A DNA stretch of 38,988 bases from Chloroflexota bacterium (GTDB lineage Bacteria > Chloroflexota > Anaerolineae > Anaerolineales > VGOW01). The stretch's first letter is position 1, and each line of letters begins with the position of its first letter. Both the position numbers and the translations under genes were made by a program. The notes under the pieces were generated by a model. That model did no database searches, had not been told where the DNA came from, and saw only the letters and a list, made by a program, of their open reading frames with translations. The stretch spans positions 1-38,988 of the forward strand of contig VGOW01000035.1 in assembly GCA_016875735.1 (NCBI GenBank). The letters run 5' to 3'. Shown piece by piece: positions 18,401 through 26,593 of the stretch.

Positions 18401-18581
18401 GCTCCACAATGAAATCGGGCGCGCCGCACTCAATGTGCTTGGGGTCGTTGGAGGCGTCAACGCCGGAAGCCAGCGATTCCAGCAACCACTCCAACGAGGA
18501 GCGGTAAGTGTGCTCGGTGGCTTTGCCACTCTGCAAATCGCTCTCGATCCGCTGAAGGTAGGTTTCGAATAGGTTCGCCAT
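15426..18581 (-). CDS. Single-chain type ISP/IIG-like restriction-modification enzyme
   Basis: This 1051-residue protein should cut DNA and methylate adenine within one polypeptide. The N-terminus has a PD-(D/E)xK nuclease signature: PDFIVERRRVPLGYVETK, with D56, E70 and K72. A helical linker and a gamma-class N6-adenine methyltransferase follow, with motif I LLDPATGTSTFL near residue 365 and motif IV NPPYSG near 488. The C-terminal half resembles the target-recognition domain of type ISP enzymes (LlaBIII-like). The SF2 helicase module of classical type ISP enzymes is absent, so a type IIG-like mechanism is more likely. A GC-rich palindrome is inserted in frame at about residues 227-242 (ALTPAASPAGRGDGGEG). 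It sits between two glycan genes, 20 nt after the 1659-residue gene, and its stop overlaps the sigma-factor GTG. The motifs make the class secure; the recognition site cannot be read. Confidence 0.88.
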   Translation of the reverse strand: MANLFETYLQRIESDLQSGKATEHTYRSSLEWLLESLASGVDASNDPKHIECGAPDFIVERRRVPLGYVETKDVGVDLDKVEKSDQLKRYRQSLNNLILTDYLEFRWYVNGQRKLTACLASIGKHKKLTPDPEGIATAEQLFNEFYQTEIPIVGTPRDLAERMAQLAKLIRDLTFNALQAEEEISGALHKQYKAFQEYLLPNLKPGEFADIYAQTMAYGLFAARVSALTPAASPAGRGDGGEGFSRSSAYQHLSANRFLRKLFLDVGEELENTLIAPFLDDIASLLARADLSAILKDFGKRTRTEDPVVHFYETFLAAYDPKLRESRGVYYTPEPAVQFIVNSVDSLLRDRFDRPLGLAAKDVNLLDPATGTSTFLYFAVRVIHETLMSKRQGGAWQEYVHQNLLPRLFGFELLVAPYVIAHLKLGLLLRDLNYIWGKEDRLRIYLTNALDEGVTRSETLGDLGWYISQEASEAAQVKKNAPIMVIVGNPPYSGHSANKGKWIGELVRDYYSVDGRPLGERNPKWLQDDYVKFIRFAQWRIEQTGQGIVAFITNHGYLDNPTFRGMRQHLLKSFDELYVLDLHGNSKKKERAPDGGPDENIFDIQQGVAIILAIKLPPQHLARIQKRDGLAIARHAQLWGARARKYAFLERNDVRSLKWRNARPVKPAYLLSPQAGRIRAEYEPGWKLTEIMPVHSAGIVTARDDLTIGWTEKEILSRVQDFVSLPPEMARMKFDLGEDVRDWKVALAQADIRKHGVHKSKLARFLYRPFDIRHTYYTGQTRGFMCMPRAEVMQHMLSGENIGLIATRQTRDAWGALATEHVCGHKSCAAYDINSFFPLYLYPNGDYPATLFDHENGRRPNLSDKFIADCSQKLGLTFAADGTGDLKKTFGPEDVFHYAYAIFHSPVYRERYAEFLKIDFPRLPLTSDKKLFAKLAAKGAELVGLHLLKSPALDNFITSYSVAGSNAVEKVKHEKRKVWINDSQYFGGVPEAVWEFRVGGYQVCDKWLKDRKGRTLSNDDIAHYQRVVVALKETMRLMAEIDKAIPRWPIE
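17854..17902. repeat. In-frame GC-rich palindrome inside the R-M gene
   Basis: Core arms CGCCTCTCCC (17867-17876) and GGGAGAGGCG (17880-17889) flank GGC, with a longer imperfect outer stem (CCCCTCGCCCC against GGGGTGAGGG). The coding strand gives LTPAASPAGRGDGGEG, a peptide typical of palindromic repeats read through in frame. Confidence 0.75.
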
Positions 18582-18601
18582 GCCGCGAATTGTAGTGCCA
18601 G

Positions 18602-21600
18602 CTAGTGATTTTGCAAAACTTCGTAAATCACTGTGCCCTCATTTTGGTAGGCTATCTTGAGCAACCCCTTTTCAGCCATGCTCTCGAACTTCGCCAGTGA
18701 CGGCGCCGGGAAATAGACTCGCTCATACTCACCCACGACAATATATCGCACGCCGTATTTTTGCAAGAAGTCCATCGCCTGCTGGTAATCGACCCCCATG
18801 TAGAAAGCGTTGATGTCATTCGACCGCTGCCACACGAGCCGATCGGGCAGGAGCACTCGCTGTTGGCGCTGATGCCAGTTCCAGCCCAGCACACCGGGCA
18901 GGCCGGTGTTGATCGTGTATCGCGATCCCCAGCGGTATTCGGGCGCGTTCACTTCTACGATCACCGGTGAGCCTTTCACGTTTTCCTGCATCCAACGAAT
19001 CGCGTCGGCGTCATATTTGAGATCGAACGACTGCCCCTGATCAGCATAGCGAGCATAACTCATGTACAACATGCCGTCGAGCGCGCGCGGCGCGGCGGGC
19101 GCGATCCGATCCTGAACTTTGGCCGATGTTGCCAACACTGTATACAACGCCGCCGCCGTGACCAACGCCGTGAGGCCGAACTGCCACACATTGCGGCTCA
19201 ATGGTTTCCACTCCGGCATCTGCGCCCAAACCCAAGCAATGGCCGCGCCCGATGCGACGCTGAACAACGTCCACACTTGCAGGTAAAACTTGAACACGGT
19301 GTTCATCCGGCCAATGTCGCCTTTGGCAACGACGACTTCCACCATCACCGTCAGCGTCAATCCGAGCCCGATCAACCCCAGAGCCGCCCGCCGTTCGGGT
19401 TCGGCCTCCCTGCGGATCATCAGCAGGCCCGTCCAGGCAATGAGCGGCACGGCGAGGAGAGCCACATCGTATCCGAGCCACCACATGCCGAAGACCATCA
19501 GCATGAAAGCCACAAACGCAAACAGCGCCGGGCCGAGCAAATCTTTCACTTCGTCGAATGGAATCTTCTGCATCCATCGCCGGGTTTCGGTGAGCAGAAA
19601 AACGAAGATGACGAATAGAAACAGGCCGTGAACGGTGAGATACGAATCGAGGGGCGTTTTGTCGCCGCGCCACAATTGCACCGAGCCGTAGCCCTCGCCG
19701 CGCCAGTGCGAATAGGGCCAAAAGAATGCCAGCGACAGCAGGATGAGCAAAGCACAACGCCATGCAGTTTCGATGGCGTACCGCAAATCGATCTTGCCAT
19801 GCTGGCGCAGTTGGCCGTAAGCGATGGCAACACACCCCAGCGCCCAATAAGTTTGATAATCGGAAAGGTTAGATGGCTGAATCGATCCGAACACAACGCC
19901 GCCCACGATCCACAGCGCCGCCGTTTCGAGCCAACGCCGTTCGCCGTCGGCCGCTGACATCACCGCCGAGAGCGCCCAGCCCAGCGCAATCACCGTGATC
20001 GTCAGCACGATCATGTGCGCGTGCAAGTCAGCGTACAAAAAGGTGAAAAAGGGAAACTCGGTGATTGGGATAGTCTGCTGATCCGGAATGACTCGCGTGG
20101 CGTTCCAATACCATTCGCCCGTGCCGATCATCACCGGCGTATGCTGAACATAGATTCGCCAGATGCCCACCGCCGCCCTCTGCCAATCGGTGATGAATTG
20201 AATCGGCGTCGTTGCCGGAACATCGAGCGCGGCGCGAGTGAGCGCCTTCATGATCGTCTGCGTCTGCCCCAAGTTGCCCAGCGCCACAAATAACAGCGCG
20301 GCGAACACGCCCGCCAAATATGGATTGGCTACGATGCGCTGTACGCTGTGCGGCGTGGGCAATGAACTGCTCGCCATTCGCTGGCCGGCCGCCACAAGAT
20401 TGAAAGCCACGCCGAACGCGCCCATGCCCGCCAGCGAAAACAACATCGGCAGAATTAAGTTGTAGGCAAAGGCGGGCACGATGCCGAGCATCTTTGTCAG
20501 CGCGCCCACCACTACAAAACCGAAATAGTAATAGTTGAGATAGCCGCCCGCGTACCACGGATCGTATGGCGGGAACGACGTGCTTTTGAGCACAGCGTTG
20601 AAATACGAAAAATCCATCGGCTTCTCGCCGCCGTAGGCCGGGTGCCACAGATCGCCGTTGCCCCAACGGATGAGCAAAAAGAAAACGAACCACAACAGCG
20701 ACAACAATTCGACGGCGAGGGCGTAGCGCCAGTTCACTGCAACCCACGCTTTGATCTCCGCAAAACGCCGCCACAGAATCAGGGACGCCGCCACCGCCAT
20801 CACTCCGGCAATGATCCACAATGCCCATTGGGTGAAAGGAAGGATGCGGAAGCTGGCGAGAAACCACGATACCCACGCAATGAACAACAGCGCCAAATTG
20901 CGCGAGAGGGCATAGCCGCGATCGGGCAGGCCGCGCAGCGCGACGAAGGCGATGGGGAAAGCGATGAGGCCGAGCAACACGCACGCAAGCCACCACACGG
21001 CGACGCCCAATGGTTGGTATTTGTTGAGCGGCGATTCTCGATTGAACAGCTCGGCCCACGTGCCCCCTGCCCTTTGCTCGGCGAGGCGATCATCGGGCAG
21101 CATGAGCATGGTGGGCGCGGCGGTGGCTTCGCGCGGCCCCTGCGCCACCACCGTATTCAAGTCAATCGCCTCGAGCACAGCCATCGCTTTCTCGATGTCG
21201 AAGTCGGCGCGTTTCTTGAAAACCCAAACGGGCGCATGATCGTACACGCTGAAGGCTTCTTCGGCGGCGAGCGGGTTGTCGTTGAACAGAGGCGGAGTCG
21301 GCGTCGCGTTCCACGCCCACGATCCGCTCACATCCGAAATTTTCAACGGCCCAATCGTGATCGGCGAAGTGAAGGTCGCCGCCAGATCGAATTCGAGCCG
21401 CCCGTCGAACAGGGCCCGATAGTATTCCATCGTCATCGGATACGCGGCGGGCAAACGCGAGGTGCTCCAGATTCCGCGCTGGCTGGGCAGGATGATGTAA
21501 TCCACTTGGGCGAGGTTGGTGCGGAACATGAGCCGTTTGTTTTCGTCGTCGTTCCAGCGCACCTCCATCGTCATGCCTTGATACAACCCGCCGAAGCCGT

Positions 21601-23581
21601 CGCGCCCGTCGAGGCGCAAAGGCAAGCCCTCATCCCAATTCTCGTTGGCGATGATCGAGCCCCACAACTGCACCGGGTTGCCGCGCGGCGCGCTGAGAAG
21701 CAAATAGTACGGCACGCCTTTAGTCACCGCCGCCGGGCCGAACGAAATTGATCCGCCGCCGCCGCGTTCGTCTCCGATTTTCGGAGTGGTCGTCAAATCG
21801 GCAGAGGCCAATGGTTGCAGCCCGCCCGGATCGGCGGCGAGCACAACGTGAATGGTGTGCGGTGCGTTCGAGAATCCGTCGCCCGCATAGCCCACCGAAA
21901 ATTCATTGATCACGCCATCGATGCGCGGAGAGAAGGGCACGGGGATGGGAAAGTCGGCGCCGACTTGCATGCCGAAGGGAACGGGCACCGGCTCGGTGTG
22001 GGCGCCGGTGGCGGTGTCCATCCGAAGATTGATCGGCGCGGGCACGTTGCCGTAAATCCAGCGCGAGGCCTGAATGCGCGTGTTGTCCGTCCGATAGATC
22101 GAGGTGAAGCCCCATGCCCACGCAAGGCTACCGATCAAGATAATCGCGCCGAGGGCGATGGACGAAAGACGAAAAACAAAGGGCATTCGACGATTGGCAG
22201 TGTTCGTCATCCGTCGTTCGTCCTTCCTCTTCACTCCGAGATTCCACAACTCGCACAGCGCCCATGCGGCGAAGAGGGCAAGGAAAGGATAGATGGGCAA
22301 GAAGTAGCGCATGGATTTGACCCAGCGCGTGCCGGTGAAAAGAAAGAAGCCGCCCGTCCACAAGAGGGGAAGCAGATGCTTCTGCCATTCGTTTTTCTGA
22401 AAGGCGCGGCGCATGGCCCACAGGAAACCGCCCCACGCGGCGGCGCCGAGCGGCAAGCCCATGCCCCACAGCACGATGTTGGTGAGCGGGAAGATGATGG
22501 CCGGGCGATTCGTCCACTGTTCGCCGGGCGGCCCGCCGCCCACGCCGCTCGATTCGGCTTGCGCCACCGCCATGCTCGTCAGCCATTCGGGGTTGGGGGT
22601 GACGGTGAAGATCGTTGTGTCGCCCGTCGTGGCGCGGAACGACATGGGCTGTGTGACTCGAAACGTGATGAGCGACACGACTCCGGCCAGCGCCAACAGC
22701 GTGAACACTTTGCCGATGCCAGCCGCAGATTTCGAGTCACTGCTTTCGCGCAGGAGGGTGTCGGTGTTGGCGATGAAGGCGGCCACGACGATCATGCCCG
22801 CCAATGGAACGAGATTGATGCGCGAGGCGACAGCCATGCCGAAGAAGAGGCCGAAGAGGGCGTACCACACCGCCCCCCCCCGTCCCCCCCCGCTTCGCGG
22901 GGGGGGCAATACAACCCTCACCGCGCAATACATTGCCAGCATCACGAACAGCACGGCAAAGTTGTCGGAGGTCATGAAATGCGATTGCTGAATCTGCATC
23001 ACGGCCAGCGCGCTGAGGGCCGAGGCCAGCAGGCCCACGCGATGACTGTACAGCCGCGCGCCGATGAGGTAGGTCACAAACAATGCCAATACATCGCACA
23101 ACGCGGAGAGTGTGCGCCCCATGAGTCGCAGATCGCCGTAGGCGGTGTTGTCGGTGAGTTCGGCGGTGATACGGATGAGGATGATGGGCCACTGCCCCCA
23201 GCGCATCCGGTTATCGGGGCCGGGCGCGGCGAGCGAGCCGGCCTCATCGTATTTTTGGTAGGGGCTGATGGAGGAGAGGCGCGTGTTGAAATAGTCGCCG
23301 AGCGTTTTGGGGATGGAAAGGCGGGTGAGTGTGCTGGTGAGGCCGTATTCGTCGGGGTGGAGGTCAGTGCCCTGATTCCAATTCACCCAGTTGAGGCGGA
23401 AGTAGATGCCTACAACGATGAGGCCGATGAGCAGAAGATCGAATGCAAAGCCCAGCACATCCGCGAGGGTTCGAACGGCTGGCCGAGGTCGAACGGCGGC
23501 GTCCGACGGAGTGGAGGGCAGGTCAGGCGAGAGGTCGGGCGAGGGTTGCTCGGCGGCGTCTGTCGCGATCGTTTCAGTCAT
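18602..23581 (-). CDS. GT-C glycosyltransferase fused to a YYY (DUF2298-like) membrane domain, 1659 aa
   Basis: This is an exceptionally large fusion. Residues 1 to about 860 form a GT39/PMT-like module: a Pro-rich cytoplasmic N-terminus, a first span, then LHPDEYGLTSTL with the Asp-Glu pair (D77, E78), further spans, and a soluble beta-rich domain. From about 870 a second polytopic module matches the 866-residue YYY protein: GLPDRGYALSRNLALL, EKPMDFSYFNAVLK, LNYYYFGFVVVGAL, and EFPFFTFLYADLHAHMI (D-x-H-x-H near 1186). The C-terminal soluble part is shared too. A heptamer array (22160-22229) and a GC palindrome (22884-22906) are read in frame in loops of the first module. It lies 5 nt after the 728-residue GT-C gene and 20 nt before the R-M gene. 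The substrate is unknown. Confidence 0.87.
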   Translation of the reverse strand: MTETIATDAAEQPSPDLSPDLPSTPSDAAVRPRPAVRTLADVLGFAFDLLLIGLIVVGIYFRLNWVNWNQGTDLHPDEYGLTSTLTRLSIPKTLGDYFNTRLSSISPYQKYDEAGSLAAPGPDNRMRWGQWPIILIRITAELTDNTAYGDLRLMGRTLSALCDVLALFVTYLIGARLYSHRVGLLASALSALAVMQIQQSHFMTSDNFAVLFVMLAMYCAVRVVLPPPRSGGGRGGAVWYALFGLFFGMAVASRINLVPLAGMIVVAAFIANTDTLLRESSDSKSAAGIGKVFTLLALAGVVSLITFRVTQPMSFRATTGDTTIFTVTPNPEWLTSMAVAQAESSGVGGGPPGEQWTNRPAIIFPLTNIVLWGMGLPLGAAAWGGFLWAMRRAFQKNEWQKHLLPLLWTGGFFLFTGTRWVKSMRYFLPIYPFLALFAAWALCELWNLGVKRKDERRMTNTANRRMPFVFRLSSIALGAIILIGSLAWAWGFTSIYRTDNTRIQASRWIYGNVPAPINLRMDTATGAHTEPVPVPFGMQVGADFPIPVPFSPRIDGVINEFSVGYAGDGFSNAPHTIHVVLAADPGGLQPLASADLTTTPKIGDERGGGGSISFGPAAVTKGVPYYLLLSAPRGNPVQLWGSIIANENWDEGLPLRLDGRDGFGGLYQGMTMEVRWNDDENKRLMFRTNLAQVDYIILPSQRGIWSTSRLPAAYPMTMEYYRALFDGRLEFDLAATFTSPITIGPLKISDVSGSWAWNATPTPPLFNDNPLAAEEAFSVYDHAPVWVFKKRADFDIEKAMAVLEAIDLNTVVAQGPREATAAPTMLMLPDDRLAEQRAGGTWAELFNRESPLNKYQPLGVAVWWLACVLLGLIAFPIAFVALRGLPDRGYALSRNLALLFIAWVSWFLASFRILPFTQWALWIIAGVMAVAASLILWRRFAEIKAWVAVNWRYALAVELLSLLWFVFFLLIRWGNGDLWHPAYGGEKPMDFSYFNAVLKSTSFPPYDPWYAGGYLNYYYFGFVVVGALTKMLGIVPAFAYNLILPMLFSLAGMGAFGVAFNLVAAGQRMASSSLPTPHSVQRIVANPYLAGVFAALLFVALGNLGQTQTIMKALTRAALDVPATTPIQFITDWQRAAVGIWRIYVQHTPVMIGTGEWYWNATRVIPDQQTIPITEFPFFTFLYADLHAHMIVLTITVIALGWALSAVMSAADGERRWLETAALWIVGGVVFGSIQPSNLSDYQTYWALGCVAIAYGQLRQHGKIDLRYAIETAWRCALLILLSLAFFWPYSHWRGEGYGSVQLWRGDKTPLDSYLTVHGLFLFVIFVFLLTETRRWMQKIPFDEVKDLLGPALFAFVAFMLMVFGMWWLGYDVALLAVPLIAWTGLLMIRREAEPERRAALGLIGLGLTLTVMVEVVVAKGDIGRMNTVFKFYLQVWTLFSVASGAAIAWVWAQMPEWKPLSRNVWQFGLTALVTAAALYTVLATSAKVQDRIAPAAPRALDGMLYMSYARYADQGQSFDLKYDADAIRWMQENVKGSPVIVEVNAPEYRWGSRYTINTGLPGVLGWNWHQRQQRVLLPDRLVWQRSNDINAFYMGVDYQQAMDFLQKYGVRYIVVGEYERVYFPAPSLAKFESMAEKGLLKIAYQNEGTVIYEVLQNH
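22160..22229. repeat. Heptamer array inside the coding frame of the GT-C/YYY fusion
   Basis: Ten 7-nt units (GGACGAA, AGACGAA, AAACAAA, GGGCATT, CGACGAT, TGGCAGT, GTTCGTC, ATCCGTC, GTTCGTC, CTTCCTC) have inverted halves, like the intergenic arrays. They are translated as a basic loop that includes KRKDERRMTNTANRRMP. Confidence 0.7.
22872..22907. repeat. In-frame G/C-tract palindrome inside the GT-C/YYY fusion
   Basis: CCCCCCCCGC (22884-22893) and GCGGGGGGGG (22897-22906) form a 10-bp stem with a 3-nt loop, next to a second C9 run. The coding strand gives LPPPRSGGGRGG in a loop between membrane spans. Confidence 0.75.
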
Positions 23582-23586
23582 GCTCG

Positions 23587-25773
23587 TTATGGCTGTTCCA
23601 AGAGTCGCTCGTCAAAATCCAATGTGCCCGGCACAAAATATGTGAGGTAGTGCTTCTCGAAAAATTCCGAAACGTGAAAGGACAGTGTGCCGTCGGGGTA
23701 CGCGCGGCGCAAAAAGTCGATGGCTTCGGCGTCGTCGCGGTGAAGGATGAACAGCTTGGGGCGCGGATCGTTTTTCAGATCATCCAGCGCCTCCAGCGTC
23801 AACGCCGCATTGTCCCAGCCATACCTTCCGGCATAGATGCCGACGGCGCGCGTATCCACCCAATACGGATACGACTTCACCATCACTGTGTCCCAATCGC
23901 CCACCGAGTCGGCCCATGCCCGAACTACCTTGCCGATCTCTGGCGCGTTCTGCACCGATGTTTGGTATTGATTAGCGTAGCGCACGAAAAGGATATACCA
24001 GTTTGATTGGGCGGAGATTAAAAATAGCGCGGCGACGAATGTCATTCCGAGCATTGCCCCCAACCGACCGGGGATCGCTTTGCGGCCATATTCGAGAAGA
24101 AGGCACAAGGGGATGGCGACGAGGACGAACACGATGGGCGCCGCCGCGCCGGAGCGATGCAGTGACGGGTTCTCGACCGGAAAGGCGAGGACGAGAGTGG
24201 AAGGCAAAAGAAGTATGGGAACGGAAAGAAGCAAAAAGAGATCGAGCCAGTGGCGGTAACGGATGTATCGGTAGAGGGTGAAGGCCGCGCCGAGAAACAA
24301 CAGCGCCCCCATCACCCAATCGAGCGCGGGTTGCTCGGCGGGGCTGATCAGCCAGGCCGAGTCCGATGTCCACGAAAACATGCGCAGTGAGTTCCATTCG
24401 TTTTGGAGGAGCACTTGCCACGTGGGCGGCGCGGTTTCCAATCCCGGCTCGCCAGTGATGCGCGTGGAGGTGCGCCGCCAAAAGTTCTCCGGCTCGTCCA
24501 CCGCGTAGCGAATCATGGGCATGAAGGCGGCGAGGAGAATGAGAGCCAGCATGAGAAGCCACACCCCAAGCCTGAGCGCAATGGCTTTGCTCCGGCGATG
24601 CAATGCATACAACGCAAAGGCAACTCCGATGGCAAGCGGCACAATGCGAATGGGCGTATAGCCATACAACCCAATGCCCAGCGCCGCCGCGCCCACCAAC
24701 GCAAAGTTGCGCCGCTCGTATTTGAGGGCGCGAACGATGAGCCACAGCGCGATGGCCGAGAACAACATAGCGAACGGAAAGCGCAGTCCGTTGCGGCTGA
24801 TGACGTTGGGCCACCAGCCGATTCCGGCGGCGAGCATTGCCAGCAATCCGGCGGCGTCGCCGGAGAACTCGCGGGCGAGGAGGAAGATGAAAGGCAGGGT
24901 GAGGAATCCGGCCGTGGCGGCGACGATCTTCAGCGTGAGGGGGGTGAGGCCGGTTCCGGCAAACTCTGCGGTGAAGGCGGCCAGATAAAACATGAGCGGC
25001 TCACGCCCGCCGTTGGTTGGCTCGAAGATGGGGCGTTTGCCGTTGTTGAGAATATCGTTCACATCTTTGATCTTCTCGACGTGATCGCTGGTCATGGCCA
25101 CTGGCACTGCGTCGAGTTGCGAAAAGCGAAGCCACGCCGAGACGGTCAGCGCGGCGGCAAACAGAATGAGCGTGCGCGAAAGCCGAATAGCGGCCCCGCC
25201 GCGCGCCCACTGCGCGACTCGTTCAGCCCATTCCGCTCGCTTCGCTCGCAGCAACGGCCCTTCCCAAAAGGCGATCAGCCACAGGGCGAGGCTGGCTGTC
25301 CAAGTGAAGCGGGCGAAGACATTGAAATCATTATTGGCCGAGAATAGAAACGTGAGCGCGGTGGCAATGACGCCGACTCCGACTGCGCGCCATCGGATCC
25401 CAACATCCTCAACAGACGGAGGGATGATGCCGGGCAACGGCACGGCGCGGGGAAACGGATCGCTGACGAGAGCCGGCAACCAATCGAGATGGAGCCGCCA
25501 CGCTTCGACGATCAGAATCGCGGCCCCGACGGCGAGCGCGGAGAGTCCGATCCACGGCTGACGGAGGGGCGTGAGGCTGTATTGCCCGATGAGCGCAATG
25601 ATCATTGCCAACGGCACACCGGCCCACACCCACAGATCGACGCGCGCGGTTTCGACAGCGGGAAACCACTGGATGGAAGGGAGTCGCGCGGATTCGTCGT
25701 CGGCCAACACGGCAGGCAAAGGCCCGAATCCGAGTCGGTGAAGGAGGAGGAGATAAGCGTCCCAGAGAGTCAT
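23587..25773 (-). CDS. GT39-like GT-C membrane glycosyltransferase
   Basis: This 728-residue polytopic protein has an extra N-terminal block of about 200 residues with several spans, followed by an ArnT/PMT-like module. That module begins with LRFSQLDAVPVAMTSDHVEK (acidic loop near residue 225), then GGREPLMFYLAAFTAEFAGTG and LAREFSGDAAGLLAML, as in Chloroflexota GT39 proteins. Its last 150 residues are soluble (YWVDTRAVGIYAGRYGWD...). It should transfer a sugar from a polyprenyl-phosphate carrier outside the membrane; the acceptor is unknown. The ATG at 25773 abuts a heptamer array and has no obvious SD. It ends 5 nt before the giant GT-C/YYY gene, so the two are surely cotranscribed. Confidence 0.85.
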   Translation of the reverse strand: MTLWDAYLLLLHRLGFGPLPAVLADDESARLPSIQWFPAVETARVDLWVWAGVPLAMIIALIGQYSLTPLRQPWIGLSALAVGAAILIVEAWRLHLDWLPALVSDPFPRAVPLPGIIPPSVEDVGIRWRAVGVGVIATALTFLFSANNDFNVFARFTWTASLALWLIAFWEGPLLRAKRAEWAERVAQWARGGAAIRLSRTLILFAAALTVSAWLRFSQLDAVPVAMTSDHVEKIKDVNDILNNGKRPIFEPTNGGREPLMFYLAAFTAEFAGTGLTPLTLKIVAATAGFLTLPFIFLLAREFSGDAAGLLAMLAAGIGWWPNVISRNGLRFPFAMLFSAIALWLIVRALKYERRNFALVGAAALGIGLYGYTPIRIVPLAIGVAFALYALHRRSKAIALRLGVWLLMLALILLAAFMPMIRYAVDEPENFWRRTSTRITGEPGLETAPPTWQVLLQNEWNSLRMFSWTSDSAWLISPAEQPALDWVMGALLFLGAAFTLYRYIRYRHWLDLFLLLSVPILLLPSTLVLAFPVENPSLHRSGAAAPIVFVLVAIPLCLLLEYGRKAIPGRLGAMLGMTFVAALFLISAQSNWYILFVRYANQYQTSVQNAPEIGKVVRAWADSVGDWDTVMVKSYPYWVDTRAVGIYAGRYGWDNAALTLEALDDLKNDPRPKLFILHRDDAEAIDFLRRAYPDGTLSFHVSEFFEKHYLTYFVPGTLDFDERLLEQP

Positions 25774-25815
25774 GGGGAAGGATGAAGGGTGAGCGATGAA
25801 GGATGAATCATGAAA
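25774..25815. repeat. Heptamer array GATGAAG between methyltransferase and GT-C gene
   Basis: Units GGGGAAG, GATGAAG, GGTGAGC, GATGAAG, GATGAAT and CATGAAA fill the gap. The methyltransferase stop (TGA, 25810-25808) lies within the array. Confidence 0.75.
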
Positions 25816-26593
25816 CCTTGCGAGTCACAAAGAAGACGTATGCGCCCTTCTCCTGCTCCCCCTCTTCGTAATAGCGGCGCAGAAGTTTTTCGGTGAGCCA
25901 AAGGTTGGCGCGAGAGGGCCAAAGTATCCACCGCCCGAAGAGGGCTTTGCAGATTGCGGAAGGCAGGCCCAAATAATGCCCCCACTCCAATGCGCGGTGC
26001 GCGCCCGGAGAGAAATAATACCAGCATCGCTCCACATCGAACCCGGCGCGGCCCAAACGCTCGCGCCACACCTGCGGCGAATCGCAGTGATGGTGGCGCG
26101 AGATGCGGTTGAAGAACCGCTCATAGGTTTCGGCCAGCGGGCGCAAACCCACGCGCCGAAGGAAACGTGAGATGGAAAGGAACTCAAGAAAGTGTTCGGA
26201 GGGCGAGCAGAAGATGAACCTTGCGCCCGGCTGAAGAACACGATTGAGATCGACCAGCACCGACTCCACATCGGGAATGTGTTCGAGCACCGAATTGCTC
26301 ACCGCGCAGGCAAAGTAGCCGGTGGGAAACGGAAGGCGAGCGCCATCGGCCTGCGCGGACACGAGATACGCGCGCCGATCACGCGCTTCCTTCAGTGGCC
26401 GCCACCACGGATCGGCGCCCGCGCTCAATGGGCGGCCAAACGTCTCCGATGCAAAGTGGCCGTCGCCGCAACCGAGATCGAGAGTCGGTTCGGGCAGAGG
26501 CAAGTCGTCGTAGAATTTTGCCTCAACAGCGCGAAGCAATCCGCGAAAGGCGGGCATGGCTTTGATCTGCCGCCAGAGAAGATCATCGGTCAT
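25808..26593 (-). CDS. Class I SAM-dependent methyltransferase (Methyltransf_11 type)
   Basis: This 261-residue Rossmann-fold methyltransferase has motif I PTLDLGCGDGHF at about residues 36-47, a post-I acidic region, and the motif IV/V area FPTGYFACAVSNSVLEHIPD followed by LNRVLQPGARFIFCSPSEHF. The C-terminal third is specific to a subfamily I cannot name. The ATG at 26593 (MTDDLLWRQ) is preferred over the longer frame to 26692, whose extra residues come from repeat-like DNA (GCGCAAAG, CGCGAAGG). Lying among glycosyltransferases, it could methylate a glycan or lipid intermediate, but the acceptor is unknown. It is followed by the GT-C gene after a heptamer array. Confidence 0.85.
   Translation of the reverse strand: MTDDLLWRQIKAMPAFRGLLRAVEAKFYDDLPLPEPTLDLGCGDGHFASETFGRPLSAGADPWWRPLKEARDRRAYLVSAQADGARLPFPTGYFACAVSNSVLEHIPDVESVLVDLNRVLQPGARFIFCSPSEHFLEFLSISRFLRRVGLRPLAETYERFFNRISRHHHCDSPQVWRERLGRAGFDVERCWYYFSPGAHRALEWGHYLGLPSAICKALFGRWILWPSRANLWLTEKLLRRYYEEGEQEKGAYVFFVTRKVS

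Noticed and set aside
21815-23650. 611-codon plus-strand open frame
   Set aside because: Antisense to the GT-C/YYY fusion, low complexity, no recognisable motif.
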